Shown: piece by piece, positions 1-10,118 of the stretch
How positions within the stretch are numbered: position 1 is the first letter of the stretch
How the letters are laid out: every line of letters begins with the position of its first letter
From: an uncultured Porphyromonadaceae bacterium
Lineage (GTDB): Bacteria > Bacteroidota > Bacteroidia > Bacteroidales > Muribaculaceae
Length of the DNA: 64,000 bases
Assembly (NCBI GenBank): GCA_900541555.1
Contig: UQKE01000005.1
Coordinates: 1-64,000 of the forward strand
Direction: 5' to 3'
The notes under the pieces: generated by a model
What the model saw: the letters and a program-made list of their open reading frames with translations, nothing else
Told to the model about the DNA's origin: nothing
Database searches by the model: none
Made by a program: the position numbers and the translations under genes

Positions 1-19
1 AATAACAATTTCAAACAAG

Positions 20-54
20 TTTGATTGTTCTTCGCTCGGCTTGCACTATCTTTG
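20..54 (+). promoter_or_regulatory. Bacteroidota-type promoter of ybeY
   Basis: TTG at 25-27, a 19-bp spacer and TAtcTTTG at 47-54 match the Bacteroidota sigma-ABfr consensus (TTTG/TTG, about 19 bp, TAnnTTTG). Transcription should begin near 60, leaving a short leader before the ATG at 73. The whole stretch 3-56 is repeated upstream of the PatB-like gene at 17578-17631. Confidence 0.75.
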
Positions 55-72
55 CAATTGTTTCAGGGAGAA

Positions 73-519
73 ATGGCGGAATTGACATTTTTAACCGATG
101 GCGTGGAGATGCCTCCCATCGACAAAGCGTTGATGCGCCGGTGGATAGAGGCGGTGGCCCATGGTTTCAATAAATCAGTGGGCGATATTTCATATATTTT
201 TTGCAATGATGAGAAAATATTGGAAGTGAATCGCCAATATCTGAATCATGACTATTTCACTGATATTATAACTTTCGATTATAGCCGTCCGCATAGAATA
301 TCGGGCGATATGTTTATTTCTTTGGATACGGTGGCCGACAACGCCATGTCGCTCGGATGTCTTCAAATGGAAGAATTGCATAGGGTGATTATTCATGGCG
401 TGTTGCATCTGTGCGGCATTGACGATAAGGGACCCGGCGAGCGAGAAATTATGGAACAGCATGAGAATGAGTCGCTTCGATTGCTGTCGGCTTTAAAAGG
501 AGAAAAGAATGAAATTTAA
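73..519 (+). CDS. ybeY: endoribonuclease YbeY, rRNA maturation factor
   Basis: A 148-aa YbeY/UPF0054 protein, a metal-dependent RNase acting in 16S rRNA 3'-end maturation and ribosome quality control. The frame is open from 25, but the ATG at 73 is chosen because the promoter element ends at 54 and a purine-rich CAGGGAGAA lies just upstream. The metal motif is H108-x3-H112 followed by GIDD, where the classical motif has a third His (GxDH). Here that position is Asp118. I believe Bacteroidota YbeY proteins often deviate here, so activity is probable but not shown. It overlaps mnmG by 11 nt, suggesting translational coupling. Confidence 0.9.
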   Translation: MAELTFLTDGVEMPPIDKALMRRWIEAVAHGFNKSVGDISYIFCNDEKILEVNRQYLNHDYFTDIITFDYSRPHRISGDMFISLDTVADNAMSLGCLQMEELHRVIIHGVLHLCGIDDKGPGEREIMEQHENESLRLLSALKGEKNEI

Positions 520-2386
520 ATATGATGTCATAGTGGTAGGCGCCGGCCATGCCGGTTGCGAAGCGGCATGCGCTGCGGCGAATCTCGGTTCGACGACGCT
601 GCTGATCACCATGGACATGAACAAAATAGCGCAAATGAGCTGTAATCCGGCTGTTGGTGGAATTGCTAAGGGTCAGATTGTCAGAGAGATAGATGCGCTT
701 GGCGGACAGATGGGCATTGTCACGGACGAATCGGCCATCCAATTTCGCATGCTCAATCGCTCGAAAGGGCCGGCGATGTGGAGTCCGCGTGCTCAAAGCG
801 ACCGTGTGCAATTTATCAATGCATGGCGGCATCGCGTAGAGAACACCGACCGCTTATACATGTGGCAAGATACGGTTGTCGCCCTTGACATGGACGGCAG
901 CCGGCTCCGAGGCGTCAAGACGGCCTTGGGTGTGACGTTTGAGGCAAAATGTGTAGTGCTGACTACCGGCACATTCCTTAACGGGCTGATGCATATAGGC
1001 CGTGTCAAAATCCACGGGGGAAGAATCTCTGAGCCTGCATCGACGGGTATTGCCGAGCAGTTGGCCGGAATTGGATTTTCCGTAGGGCGCATGAAAACCG
1101 GCACGCCGGTGCGCATCGACGGGCGAACCATTGACTTTTCCAAAGCAGAGCAGCAGGTTGGAGACGATGATTTCCATAAATTTTCGTATTTGCCGGAAGT
1201 GAAAAGGCGGCTTCGCCAACGCCCTTGCTGGATTGTTTATACCAATCCCGAAGTGCACGAGGCATTGCGAAAGGGACTGCCCGACTCTCCGCTTTACAAT
1301 GGGCAGATACAGAGCATAGGGCCTCGCTATTGCCCGAGCATAGAAACGAAAATTGTCACGTTTGCCGATAAAGACCGCCACCAGCTTTTTCTTGAACCGG
1401 AAGGAGAAGACACGCAAGAATATTATTTGAACGGGTTCTCTTCTTCGTTGCCGTTGGATGTGCAACTCGAAGCGATGCGGCGTATTCCGGCGCTCGCAAA
1501 TGCAAACATTTATCGTCCGGGTTATGCCATCGAATATGACTTCTTCGACCCGACGCAACTTCGTCATACTTTGGAGACGAAACTTGTAGAGAATCTGTTT
1601 TTTGCAGGTCAAATCAACGGAACTACCGGATATGAAGAAGCGGCAGGGCAAGGCCTTGTGGCCGGCATAAACGCGCACATGAAGGCGGTAGGCGGCGAGC
1701 CTTTTGTATTGGGCAGGGAAGAGGCTTATATCGGAGTGCTGATCGACGATTTGGTGACAAAGGGTGTCGACGAGCCTTATCGGATGTTTACTTCGCGTGC
1801 GGAATATCGCATCCTTTTGCGTCAAGACGATGCCGACATGCGGCTTACGCCTCGCGGACGCGAAATAGGACTTGTGTCCGACCGGCGCTATGAATTGATG
1901 TTGTCGAAACTTCGCCAACGCGACGAATTGATAGAATTTGCAAAGAAATTTTCTGTCAAGGCTTCCATAATCAATCCTCATCTTGAAGCGCTCGGGCTTT
2001 CTCCTTTGCGGCAGTCGGTGCGTCTTTACGATTTGATTCTTCGTCCACAGCTCGACATCGCGCAACTTTCCGAGATGATAGCGCCTTTGTGCCGGCAAAT
2101 CGACGCTGTCGAATCGGATCGTCGGGAGGAAATTGTGGAAGCTGCCGAGATATTGATAAAATATCAGGGCTATATTGATCGAGAGCAAGCAATAGCCGAT
2201 AAAATCACGCGCCTTGAACATGTGCGTTTGCGCGGAAAGTTGAATTATTCGGAAATTCATACAATTTCGACCGAAGCTCGCCAGAAACTTGAAAAAATCG
2301 ATCCTGAAACAATAGGGCAGGCTTCTCGCATTCCGGGCATATCGCCGAGCGACATAAATATATTGTTGCTGTTATTAGGAAGATAG
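509..2386 (+). CDS. mnmG: tRNA uridine-5-carboxymethylaminomethyl(34) synthesis enzyme MnmG (GidA)
   Basis: A full-length 625-aa MnmG. With MnmE it installs the cmnm5 modification on the wobble uridine of tRNAs, using FAD and methylenetetrahydrofolate. The N-terminal Rossmann FAD motif GAGHAG is at residues 11-16, followed by SCNPAVGGIAKG. The FAD-domain signature AGQINGTTGYEEAAGQG sits in mid-protein, and the C-terminal helical domain that contacts MnmE and tRNA is present. The start overlaps the ybeY stop, so the two are likely one transcript. The gene is often near the replication origin, which fits the parS-like site directly downstream. Confidence 0.98.
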   Translation: MKFKYDVIVVGAGHAGCEAACAAANLGSTTLLITMDMNKIAQMSCNPAVGGIAKGQIVREIDALGGQMGIVTDESAIQFRMLNRSKGPAMWSPRAQSDRVQFINAWRHRVENTDRLYMWQDTVVALDMDGSRLRGVKTALGVTFEAKCVVLTTGTFLNGLMHIGRVKIHGGRISEPASTGIAEQLAGIGFSVGRMKTGTPVRIDGRTIDFSKAEQQVGDDDFHKFSYLPEVKRRLRQRPCWIVYTNPEVHEALRKGLPDSPLYNGQIQSIGPRYCPSIETKIVTFADKDRHQLFLEPEGEDTQEYYLNGFSSSLPLDVQLEAMRRIPALANANIYRPGYAIEYDFFDPTQLRHTLETKLVENLFFAGQINGTTGYEEAAGQGLVAGINAHMKAVGGEPFVLGREEAYIGVLIDDLVTKGVDEPYRMFTSRAEYRILLRQDDADMRLTPRGREIGLVSDRRYELMLSKLRQRDELIEFAKKFSVKASIINPHLEALGLSPLRQSVRLYDLILRPQLDIAQLSEMIAPLCRQIDAVESDRREEIVEAAEILIKYQGYIDREQAIADKITRLEHVRLRGKLNYSEIHTISTEARQKLEKIDPETIGQASRIPGISPSDINILLLLLGR

Positions 2387-2394
2387 GGGTGAAT

Positions 2395-2410
2395 TGTTCC
2401 ACGTGAAACA
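2395..2410. promoter_or_regulatory. parS-like ParB-binding site (perfect 16-bp palindrome)
   Basis: The sequence TGTTCCACGTGAAACA lies in the 46-bp gap between mnmG and apt. It matches the widely conserved bacterial chromosomal parS site (consensus TGTTnCACGTGAAACA) at every position. parS sites are nucleation points for ParB spreading and origin segregation and usually cluster near oriC, commonly by gidA/mnmG. No parA or parB gene is in this window. Confidence 0.9.
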
Positions 2411-2432
2411 ATAATAATTAAAAACGATAAAG

Positions 2433-2957
2433 ATGAAACTTGAACAAGTAAAGCAAGAAATTCGCGACATTTACGATTTCCCTCAAAAAGGTATTATTTT
2501 TAGGGATCTGACGACGGCTTTCAAAGACCCGAATGCGCTGTCGACAATCGCCGACGCGTTGAAGGAACATTATGAGGGCCTTGGCGTGACGAAGGTGGTG
2601 GGAATAGAATCGCGCGGCTTTATAGGTGCGTCGATGCTTGCCCGCGACTTGAAGGCCGGTTTCGTGCCTGTACGCAAGCCGGGGAAGTTGCCTGCCGACA
2701 CGGTGAAAAAATCATACAGCAAAGAATACGGAGTTGACACGATCGAAATGCATCGCGATGCAATCGGCGAAAACGACATTGTGGTGTTGCACGACGATCT
2801 TTTGGCAACAGGCGGGACGATGGAAGCTGCCTATGAATTGGTGAAATCGATGAATCCAAAGAAAATATACATCAGCTTCATTGTCGAGCTTTCCGATTTG
2901 GAAGGCAGAAAGGTTTTCCCTGCGGAGATAGAGGTGAACTCGCTGATCGTGTATTGA
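2433..2957 (+). CDS. apt: adenine phosphoribosyltransferase
   Basis: 174 aa, the usual Apt length. It salvages adenine with PRPP to give AMP and pyrophosphate in the cytosol. The PRPP-binding loop VVLHDDLLATGGTM occupies residues 117-130, and ESRGFIGASMLA (59-70) is the family's conserved loop. The start ATG follows the parS-like site by 22 bp, so ParB bound there could affect this transcript if its promoter is local. A 180-bp gap with no clear feature separates it from uvrC. Confidence 0.97.
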   Translation: MKLEQVKQEIRDIYDFPQKGIIFRDLTTAFKDPNALSTIADALKEHYEGLGVTKVVGIESRGFIGASMLARDLKAGFVPVRKPGKLPADTVKKSYSKEYGVDTIEMHRDAIGENDIVVLHDDLLATGGTMEAAYELVKSMNPKKIYISFIVELSDLEGRKVFPAEIEVNSLIVY

Positions 2958-3137
2958 TCGGAGCGCCGTTCTCGCAATTTGTATCTTTTTTATAGGCACG
3001 ATAGCCATGATGTTTGTTGCGCTGCCAAATCTTTGCAGAAGGACAGCATGCATGGCGCGCACGAATTGAAAAGGAACTCGGATTAGCGTACTTGCGCATA
3101 GGGCAATTGAAACGGCGGATGAAGAAAGCCATGAGCA

Positions 3138-4988
3138 ATGAATGAGGCGTTGAAGGACAAGATTGCATTATTGCCGGATTCTCCCGGTTGTTATATTTAT
3201 TATGACAAAAACGGGACGGTGATTTATGTGGGGAAGGCGAAAAAGCTGAAACGCCGCGTATCGTCGTATTTCAATCGCGTGCATGATTCTGCAAAGACCA
3301 ATGCTTTGGTTCGCAATATCGCAGATTTGCGCTATATCGTCGTAGGCTCGGAGGACGACGCGTTGCATCTTGAAAATTCCCTTATCAAGGAATACAAGCC
3401 GCGCTACAATATTTTGCTGAAAGACGACAAGTCGTATCCGTGGATTTGCGTGACCAACGAACCCTATCCGCGTATCTTCCTTACTCGAAACATTCTTCCG
3501 AAAGGGGGGCGGTACTTTGGCCCGTATGCAAGCGCAACGGTGGCGCGCACGATGCTTTCCATGCTGAAGGAACTTTATCCCATTCGTTCCTGTCGTTTGC
3601 AAATCACGCAGGAGTCGATTGCGCGAAAAACGGCGCGTGTGTGCCTCGAATACCATATTCATAATTGCAAAGGGTGCTGCACGGGGCTTATTTCTCCGGA
3701 TGAATATGGCGAATATATCGCGCAAGCCAAGCATATACTTAGCGGCGATACGCAATTGATAGCCGATTTTCTTATGGAAGAAATGCAGCGGCTTGCCGGC
3801 GAACTCCGCTTTGAAGAAGCGCAAGAATTGAAACGAAAATATCAAATTGTGGAGCGCTACAAGGCGAAATCGGCGGTGGTGAGCATGGCGGTGGCGAATG
3901 TTGACGTTTTTGCTTATGAACCCGACGACGATTCGGCATACGTGAATTACATGCATGTTCGCAATGGTTCTGTTATTCAATGTGTTACATTCGAATATCG
4001 TAAAAAACTCGACGAAACACCGCAGCAGATTCTTTCTTATGCCATTGCCGAAGCGGAGGTGCAATTTTGCCATGAGGATGCTCAGACACGAAGCAAGGCT
4101 GTGGAAACCGTCGTGCCGTTTATCCCTGATTATGAATCGAATACACGTAGTTTTGTCGTGCCGCAACGTGGAGAGCGGAAGAAGTTGCTCGACATTTCCC
4201 TGCAAAATGCCCGACAATACAAGCACGACAAGATTAAGAATGCGGAAAAGCTAAATCCGGAGCAACGCACCACCCGATTGCTCACGCGGATGCAGAAAGA
4301 TTTCCGCCTCAGCGAGCTGCCTCGCCATATAGAATGCTTCGACAATTCCAATATTCAAGGGACGAATCCTGTCGCATCGTGTGTCGTTTTTCGAAACGGC
4401 AAGCCGGCGAAACGCGATTATCGGCATTTCAACATTAAAACGGTCGAAGGTCCCGATGATTTCGCTTCGATGAAAGAAGTGTTGACGCGCCGTTACAGCC
4501 GGTTGCTGGAAGAAGGCGAGCCTTTGCCGCAATTGGTAGTGGTCGACGGGGGAAAAGGCCAACTTAGCGCGGCGGTGGAAGCGTTCGACAACCTCGGCAT
4601 TCGTGGCAAAGTTGCCCTTGTCGGGATAGCCAAACGTCTTGAAGAAATATATTTCCCGGGCGACAGCGTGCCGCTATATATCGACAAAAATTCCGAATCC
4701 TTGCGTGTCGTCCAGCATTTGCGCGACGAAGCACATCGCTTTGGCATCACGCACCATCGCAATCGGCGGAGCAAAGGGCAAACTGTTTCCGCGCTCGATT
4801 CGATTCGCGGTGTCGGGGAGAAAACGCGCACGGCATTGCTTCGCCATTTCCACAGCTTGAAACGTATCCGCGAAGCGGAAGAAGCGGAAATAGCAACTGT
4901 GATCGGGGCGGCTAAGGCGAAAATTGTGGCAGACGCGTTGAAAGGGGGCGGCTCGGAGTTTGATGCCGCTCAAAGTGTAAGCGGATAG
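3138..4988 (+). CDS. uvrC: excinuclease ABC subunit C
   Basis: 616 aa, full length. UvrC makes both incisions in UvrAB-dependent nucleotide excision repair. An N-terminal GIY-YIG nuclease domain (CYIYY...[13 protein letters not shown], about residues 13-37) performs the 3' cut. A UVR motif lies near residue 215-240, the RNase H-like 5' nuclease domain is in the C-terminal half ([18 protein letters not shown]), and a helix-hairpin-helix ([17 protein letters not shown]) lies at the end. Its last 19 nt overlap the 3' end of cysK in convergent orientation, so the two transcripts are complementary at their ends. Confidence 0.98.
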   Translation: MNEALKDKIALLPDSPGCYIYYDKNGTVIYVGKAKKLKRRVSSYFNRVHDSAKTNALVRNIADLRYIVVGSEDDALHLENSLIKEYKPRYNILLKDDKSYPWICVTNEPYPRIFLTRNILPKGGRYFGPYASATVARTMLSMLKELYPIRSCRLQITQESIARKTARVCLEYHIHNCKGCCTGLISPDEYGEYIAQAKHILSGDTQLIADFLMEEMQRLAGELRFEEAQELKRKYQIVERYKAKSAVVSMAVANVDVFAYEPDDDSAYVNYMHVRNGSVIQCVTFEYRKKLDETPQQILSYAIAEAEVQFCHEDAQTRSKAVETVVPFIPDYESNTRSFVVPQRGERKKLLDISLQNARQYKHDKIKNAEKLNPEQRTTRLLTRMQKDFRLSELPRHIECFDNSNIQGTNPVASCVVFRNGKPAKRDYRHFNIKTVEGPDDFASMKEVLTRRYSRLLEEGEPLPQLVVVDGGKGQLSAAVEAFDNLGIRGKVALVGIAKRLEEIYFPGDSVPLYIDKNSESLRVVQHLRDEAHRFGITHHRNRRSKGQTVSALDSIRGVGEKTRTALLRHFHSLKRIREAEEAEIATVIGAAKAKIVADALKGGGSEFDAAQSVSG

Positions 4989-5923
4989 CCGTCGAAGTCG
5001 AACAGCGGCGTGGATAAATAGCGTTCTCCCGTGTCGGGAAGCAATGTCACGATCAATTTTCCTGCATTTTCCTGCATTTTTGCCAATTTCAGCGCGGCCC
5101 ATGTCGCTGCACCCGAAGAGAAGCCTGCCAACAATCCTTCGCGGCGGGCCAACAATCGTGCGCCTCGGATGGCGTCGTCGTCGGACACCCGCACAATTTC
5201 GTCGACGAGATCGCTCCGATAGTTTTTCGGGACAAACCCCGCTCCGATGCCTTGGATGGCGTGTTTGCCGGCTGTCCCGCCCGACAGGACGGGGGAAGCT
5301 TCGGGTTCCACTGCGACGATTTGTATCGAAGGCTTGTGTCGCAAAAGCGTTTCCGCCACGCCGCTCAATGTCCCGCCGGTGCCGACGGCCGCAACAAAAA
5401 TGTCAACATCGCCATCGGTGTCTGTCCAAATTTCTTCTCCGGTGGTTTTTGCGTGTATGGCCGGATTTGCCGGATTTTCAAATTGGCCGAATATGATGGA
5501 ATTAGGCGTTGTCGCGTTCAGCCGTTCTGCCTCGCGGATGGCTCCGGACATCCCTTCCGCGCCGGAGGTAAGCACGATTGTTGCTCCGAATGTGGCAAGA
5601 AGCCGGCGGCGTTCGATGCTCATTGTTTCGGGCATTGTCAAAATCAGGCGGTATCCCTTTATCGCTGCTGTCCAAGCCAAGCCGACGCCTGTGTTGCCGC
5701 TTGTCGGTTCGATAAGCGTTGCTCCGCAGGTTATTTTGCCTTCTTTTTCGGCGGCTTCTATCATGGCTAAGGCTGTTCGGTCTTTCACGCTGCCTCCCGG
5801 ATTGAACGATTCGGCTTTTGCCACGATGCGTGCGGCAAGATTTTCTGTTTTTTCCAAATGCGAAAGTTCTATCAGCGGAGTTTTGCCGACGAGATTTTCG
5901 ATTGTTTTGTAGATTTTTCCCAT
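4970..5923 (-). CDS. cysK: cysteine synthase (O-acetylserine sulfhydrylase A)
   Basis: 317 aa, PLP fold-type II. It makes L-cysteine from O-acetylserine and sulfide. The PLP lysine is K47 in NPGGSVKDR, the substrate loop is TSGNTG (74-79), and the phosphate-binding loop is GTGGT in the second half ([11 protein letters not shown]). CysK versus CysM cannot be settled with certainty, but the [10 protein letters not shown] segment fits CysK. The gene is a lone minus-strand gene between uvrC and the AlkD-like gene, convergent with uvrC. A possible weak -7 element (TACGATTG) lies upstream on the minus strand. Confidence 0.93.
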   Translation of the reverse strand: MGKIYKTIENLVGKTPLIELSHLEKTENLAARIVAKAESFNPGGSVKDRTALAMIEAAEKEGKITCGATLIEPTSGNTGVGLAWTAAIKGYRLILTMPETMSIERRRLLATFGATIVLTSGAEGMSGAIREAERLNATTPNSIIFGQFENPANPAIHAKTTGEEIWTDTDGDVDIFVAAVGTGGTLSGVAETLLRHKPSIQIVAVEPEASPVLSGGTAGKHAIQGIGAGFVPKNYRSDLVDEIVRVSDDDAIRGARLLARREGLLAGFSSGAATWAALKLAKMQENAGKLIVTLLPDTGERYLSTPLFDFDGYPLTL

Positions 5924-6103
5924 TGTTGCGTTTTAAGTTTGAAGGCTTTTATCAATAACAATCGTATCGGCTTGTTTGTTTTTGCCGCCAAAATGGAGTT
6001 GTTCTCGCTTTCAGGCAAACAAATACAGTTGTCTTTGCATGAGACAAGCGGCATCGCGGATAAGAAAGTGAATGAATTCTTTTCCTTCTGCCGAACATTT
6101 CAT

Positions 6104-6111
6104 TATTTTTG
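6104..6111 (+). promoter_or_regulatory. -7 element, TAttTTTG, of the AlkD-like gene
   Basis: TATTTTTG lies only 9 nt before the ATG at 6121, so the message should have a leader of a few bases at most. It also overlaps an upstream in-frame TTG at 6109, which makes that alternative start unlikely. Confidence 0.6.
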
Positions 6112-6120
6112 TCCTCTGAC

Positions 6121-6831
6121 ATGAGAACTGCAACAGAATGGAAAAATGCGCTTGCCGCTGTGGCGCGTCCGGAGAAAATAGCAATATTGTCCGGATTTTT
6201 TAAGACAGGCAAAGGGGAGTATGGAGAAGGCGATGTGTTCATTGGCGTCTCTGTGCCGGACAATCGCAAAGTTGCCAAATTGGCAGTCGGGGCTTCGTGG
6301 CCAGTGGTGGAAGAAATGCTCGACAGCCCTGTGCACGAGCATCGTCTTTCTGCGTTGCTCGCATTGACGTTGCGGTTTCCGCGAGCCGATGAGCGAGAAA
6401 GGTGGCAGATAGTCGATTTTTATTTGGCGCATACGGCGCAAATCAACAATTGGGATTTGGTCGATTTGAGCGCACCGCAGATTATCGGAAAGCAAATGCT
6501 TTTTTGTCCGGAGTTTGATCCCACGGTCGCGCTGTGTGGCGGAGGGCTGTGGGAATGCCGCATCGGCATAGTAGCGACGATGACGCTCATTCACGCAGGC
6601 AAATTCGACGTGGCCATTCGCAACATCGAACGCTTGTTGCACCATCCTCACGATCTTATCCGGAAGGCGAACGGATGGATGCTAAGGGAAATTGGGAAAA
6701 AGGACGAATCGGCGTTGCTTGCTTTTCTCGACTGCCACGCAGCCGCAATGCCGCGCACGGCATTGCGTTATGCCGTCGAACGCCTTTCGCCCGAAAAACG
6801 CCGCCACTATATGGGGCAATGGCAAATGTAA
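6121..6831 (+). CDS. DNA alkylation repair protein, AlkD-like HEAT-repeat glycosylase
   Basis: 236 aa, the typical size of AlkC/AlkD family proteins. These are built from HEAT-like helical repeats and excise bulky N3/N7-alkylated purines. The motif NNWDLVD near residue 120 corresponds to the family's catalytic-pocket W-D segment (NxWDxVD). The C-terminal helices with KANGWMLREIGKKD are also typical. An in-frame TTG at 6109 is rejected as the start because it lies in the -7 element. The message appears almost leaderless. It stands alone between divergent cysK and gapA, and its biochemical specificity cannot be told from sequence. Confidence 0.88.
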   Translation: MRTATEWKNALAAVARPEKIAILSGFFKTGKGEYGEGDVFIGVSVPDNRKVAKLAVGASWPVVEEMLDSPVHEHRLSALLALTLRFPRADERERWQIVDFYLAHTAQINNWDLVDLSAPQIIGKQMLFCPEFDPTVALCGGGLWECRIGIVATMTLIHAGKFDVAIRNIERLLHHPHDLIRKANGWMLREIGKKDESALLAFLDCHAAAMPRTALRYAVERLSPEKRRHYMGQWQM

Positions 6832-6911
6832 CAATTCTGTTTCAGTGAATTGCGAAAAATAAATTTAAGGAAAATTTTCGGTTATTCGCCTGCCATTGCA
6901 GAAAAAATGCC

Positions 6912-6919
6912 TACCTTTG
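6912..6919 (+). promoter_or_regulatory. -7 element, TAccTTTG, of gapA
   Basis: TACCTTTG about 115 bp upstream of gapA; no convincing -33 box. It implies a leader of about 110 nt, which holds only a spurious reading frame (6850-7041). The 200-bp region is otherwise featureless. Confidence 0.5.
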
Positions 6920-7015
6920 CACCGGAAAAAAGAACAGCCGAAAAAAGTGACGGAATGACAGCGATGATTGTTTGGCACTCTTTTTGCTGTGGTGAGTATG
7001 ACGATAATTTTTTAA

Positions 7016-8044
<1,029 letters not shown>

Positions 8045-8064
8045 TCCCCGTTGTCGAAATATTG

Positions 8065-8096
8065 AAAGCGGCGAGCCTCGGTTCGCCGCTTTTTTT
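8065..8096 (+). terminator. intrinsic terminator of gapA
   Basis: A 10-bp stem AAAGCGGCGA / TCGCCGCTTT with a loop of about 8 nt is followed by a run of T. It starts 20 nt past the gapA stop. Confidence 0.92.
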
Positions 8097-8160
8097 ATGT
8101 TTGTTGGGGAAGGGTATTTTGAGCGATGAAGCGGATCTGTGGATTTTTAGCGGGAATACG

Positions 8161-8256
8161 TCTATGGTTGAGAGTTGAGGGTTTATGGTTGAGTTGCATG
8201 TAATCGTGTGTTTTCCGGTCTCTCAATCATATAAACTCTCAACCTTCAACTGAACA
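8161..8256. repeat. palindromic intergenic repeat, core-only copy
   Basis: An imperfect inverted repeat of about 95 bp. The left arm has repeated GGTTGAG/GAGTTGAGGG words and the right arm has their complement (CTCTCAACCTTCAAC). The centre GTGTGTTTTCCGGTCTCTCA is nearly the same as 14106-14124. It lies between the gapA terminator and the dtd promoter. The rest of the 290-bp gap holds nothing else I can name. Confidence 0.75.
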
Positions 8257-8305
8257 AAGCGACATTATTCCTTTCGATGATTGCCATCATGATGACAGAT
8301 TTATT

Positions 8306-8313
8306 TAAATTTG
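8306..8313 (+). promoter_or_regulatory. -7 element, TAaaTTTG, of the dtd operon
   Basis: TAAATTTG with a TTG at 8281-8283 (22-bp spacer, slightly long). A clear AAGGAG ribosome-binding site follows at about 8327-8332, unusual in this window and well placed for the ATG at 8335. Confidence 0.65.
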
Positions 8314-8334
8314 CAGAAAATACAATAAGGAGAT

Positions 8335-8787
8335 ATGAGAATTGTCGTGCAACGAGTGGAAAAAGCATCCGTGGAGATTGACGGAGTGTGCAAATCTGCC
8401 ATTGGCTGCGGGTTGCTGATACTTGTGGGCATAGAGCACGACGACGCGATTGCCGATGTCGATTGGCTGGTGAAAAAAGTCGTGAATTTGCGTATTTTCG
8501 ACGATGCCGACGGCGTGATGAATCGTTCCGTGCTCGATTGCGGAGGAGAAGTGCTTGTCGTGAGCCAATTCACGCTCCATGCCTCAACCCGCAAAGGCAA
8601 CCGGCCTTCGTATATTCGTGCGGCGCGTCCGGAAAAGGCTGTGCCTTTGTACAGGGCTTTTATAGATGGGCTTAATGCCATATTGCCGCATCCTTGCGGC
8701 GAAGGCGAATTTGGCGCAGACATGCAGGTGGCGCTCGTCAACGACGGACCGGTGACAATTATCATAGATTCCAAATTAAAAGAATGA
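8335..8787 (+). CDS. dtd: D-aminoacyl-tRNA deacylase
   Basis: 150 aa, the standard length of DTD. It hydrolyses D-amino acids (and glycine from tRNA-Ala) off mischarged tRNA. Both active-site signatures are present: [17 protein letters not shown] in mid-protein and NDGPVT near the C-terminus (the cross-subunit Gly-Pro motif). It is the first gene of a probable operon with the MazG-like gene (6-nt gap), deoC (8-nt gap) and perhaps recF. Confidence 0.97.
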   Translation: MRIVVQRVEKASVEIDGVCKSAIGCGLLILVGIEHDDAIADVDWLVKKVVNLRIFDDADGVMNRSVLDCGGEVLVVSQFTLHASTRKGNRPSYIRAARPEKAVPLYRAFIDGLNAILPHPCGEGEFGADMQVALVNDGPVTIIIDSKLKE

Positions 8788-8793
8788 AGCGGC

Positions 8794-9123
8794 ATGACGA
8801 TTGAAGAAGCACAACGGAAAATCGACGAATGGATACATGCTTACGGCGTGCGTTATTTCAATGAGTTGACCAACATGGCAATCCTTACGGAGGAAGTGGG
8901 GGAGGTGGCTCGCATCATGGCGCGGCGTTATGGCGAGCAGTCGTTTAAGTCCGGCGAAACGCCCGATGCGCTGGCCGATGAACTGGCCGATGTGTTGTGG
9001 GTGGTGCTGTGCATCGCCAATCAGACGGGCATCGACATGACGAAAGCATTCGAGGCGAACCTTGCCAAGAAAACTCTTCGCGACGGCAGCCGGCACATTA
9101 GAAACGAAAAACTAACAAAATAA
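8794..9123 (+). CDS. MazG-like nucleotide pyrophosphohydrolase
   Basis: 109 aa, a single MazG/all-alpha NTP-PPase domain. Such proteins cleave NTPs or dNTPs to NMP and pyrophosphate, often house-cleaning non-canonical nucleotides. The metal-binding EExxE motif is LTEEVGEVA (about residues 31-39) and the second acidic motif is DELADVLWVV (about 62-71). The actual substrate is unknown. It sits tightly between dtd and deoC, consistent with nucleotide metabolism. Confidence 0.88.
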   Translation: MTIEEAQRKIDEWIHAYGVRYFNELTNMAILTEEVGEVARIMARRYGEQSFKSGETPDALADELADVLWVVLCIANQTGIDMTKAFEANLAKKTLRDGSRHIRNEKLTK

Positions 9124-9131
9124 AACGCTAT

Positions 9132-10028
9132 ATGGAAAATCAAATTGAAGACAAGTATCGGAAAGTGATAACCGAAAGCCGCGTGGTCGACGACGATGCG
9201 CTCGTGGCGCAGGAAGTACAGGACATTTTGTCGAAACACTTTGATGAAAATAACAACAAGGAGGTTTACACGACTTGTTTCAATGCCATTGATCTCACGT
9301 CGCTCAATTCCACCGACACGGTTGCTTCTATTTCGGCAATGGTCGACCGTGTGAATAGTTTTGAATCGGATTTTCCGGAACTTCCACATGTGGCGGCTAT
9401 TTGCGTTTATCCGAATTTTGCCGTTGTCGTCAGTGGTGGTTTGGAGGTGACGGGTGTTTCGACGGCCGTTGTGTCCGGCAGTTTTCCTTCGTCGCAAACA
9501 TTTGTGGAGGTGAAAACGGCTGAAACGGCGCTTGCCGTTGCCGACGGAGCCAATGAAGTCGACATTGTTTTGAATTTGGGTTTGTTTTACGGGGAAAGCT
9601 ATGAAGAACTTGCCGACGAAATCTCGGAAATCAAGCATGCGGCGCGTGGCGCGCGATTGAAGGTGATACTCGAGACCGGCGCATTGAAAACGGCTGCCGA
9701 TATCAAGAAAGCATCGATTCTTTCCATGTATTCCGGAGCGGATTTTATCAAAACATCCACGGGAAAAGTCTACCCGGGAGCAACGCTCGAAGCGGCTTGC
9801 GTCATGTGTCATTGCATCAAGGAATATTACGAAAAGACGGGTCGCATGGTAGGGTTCAAAGTGTCGGGCGGCGTTTCTTCGACCGACGATGCTGTGCGCT
9901 ACTACACGCTTGTGCGTGAAATTCTTGGCGAAGCATGGCTGAACAACGAATATTTCCGCATTGGCACCTCGCGGGCAGCCAATTATATTCTTGGCTCCAT
10001 TCTCGGCAAGGAAATCAAGTATTTTTGA
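9132..10028 (+). CDS. deoC: deoxyribose-phosphate aldolase
   Basis: 298 aa, class I aldolase in a TIM barrel. It splits 2-deoxyribose-5-phosphate into glyceraldehyde-3-phosphate and acetaldehyde during deoxynucleoside catabolism. The Schiff-base lysine is K207 in DFIKTSTGK, and the companion lysine is in VGFKVSGGV. It is longer than E. coli DeoC through an N-terminal extension of roughly 45 residues. Cytidine deaminase elsewhere in the window would supply upstream steps. Confidence 0.96.
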   Translation: MENQIEDKYRKVITESRVVDDDALVAQEVQDILSKHFDENNNKEVYTTCFNAIDLTSLNSTDTVASISAMVDRVNSFESDFPELPHVAAICVYPNFAVVVSGGLEVTGVSTAVVSGSFPSSQTFVEVKTAETALAVADGANEVDIVLNLGLFYGESYEELADEISEIKHAARGARLKVILETGALKTAADIKKASILSMYSGADFIKTSTGKVYPGATLEAACVMCHCIKEYYEKTGRMVGFKVSGGVSSTDDAVRYYTLVREILGEAWLNNEYFRIGTSRAANYILGSILGKEIKYF

Positions 10029-10118
10029 GATTGTCGAACTTCGAAAGAATAGCGGCGATGTCGCTTTTTCGCGTTGACGTGCGCGGTAAGGATGCCCATA
10101 GCCGCTAATATTTAGATT

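Noticed and set aside
854..2260. 468-codon open frame antisense to mnmG
   Set aside because: Fully inside a conserved gene; composition typical of a shadow frame.
2205..2411. 68-codon minus-strand frame starting MFHVEQ
   Set aside because: The start codons come from the parS-like palindrome; the body is antisense to mnmG.
2958..3137. Possible promoter or small gene between apt and uvrC
   Set aside because: An AATCTTTG-like word near 3029 differs from the consensus at the first base and has no -33 partner at the correct spacing; no frame of note.
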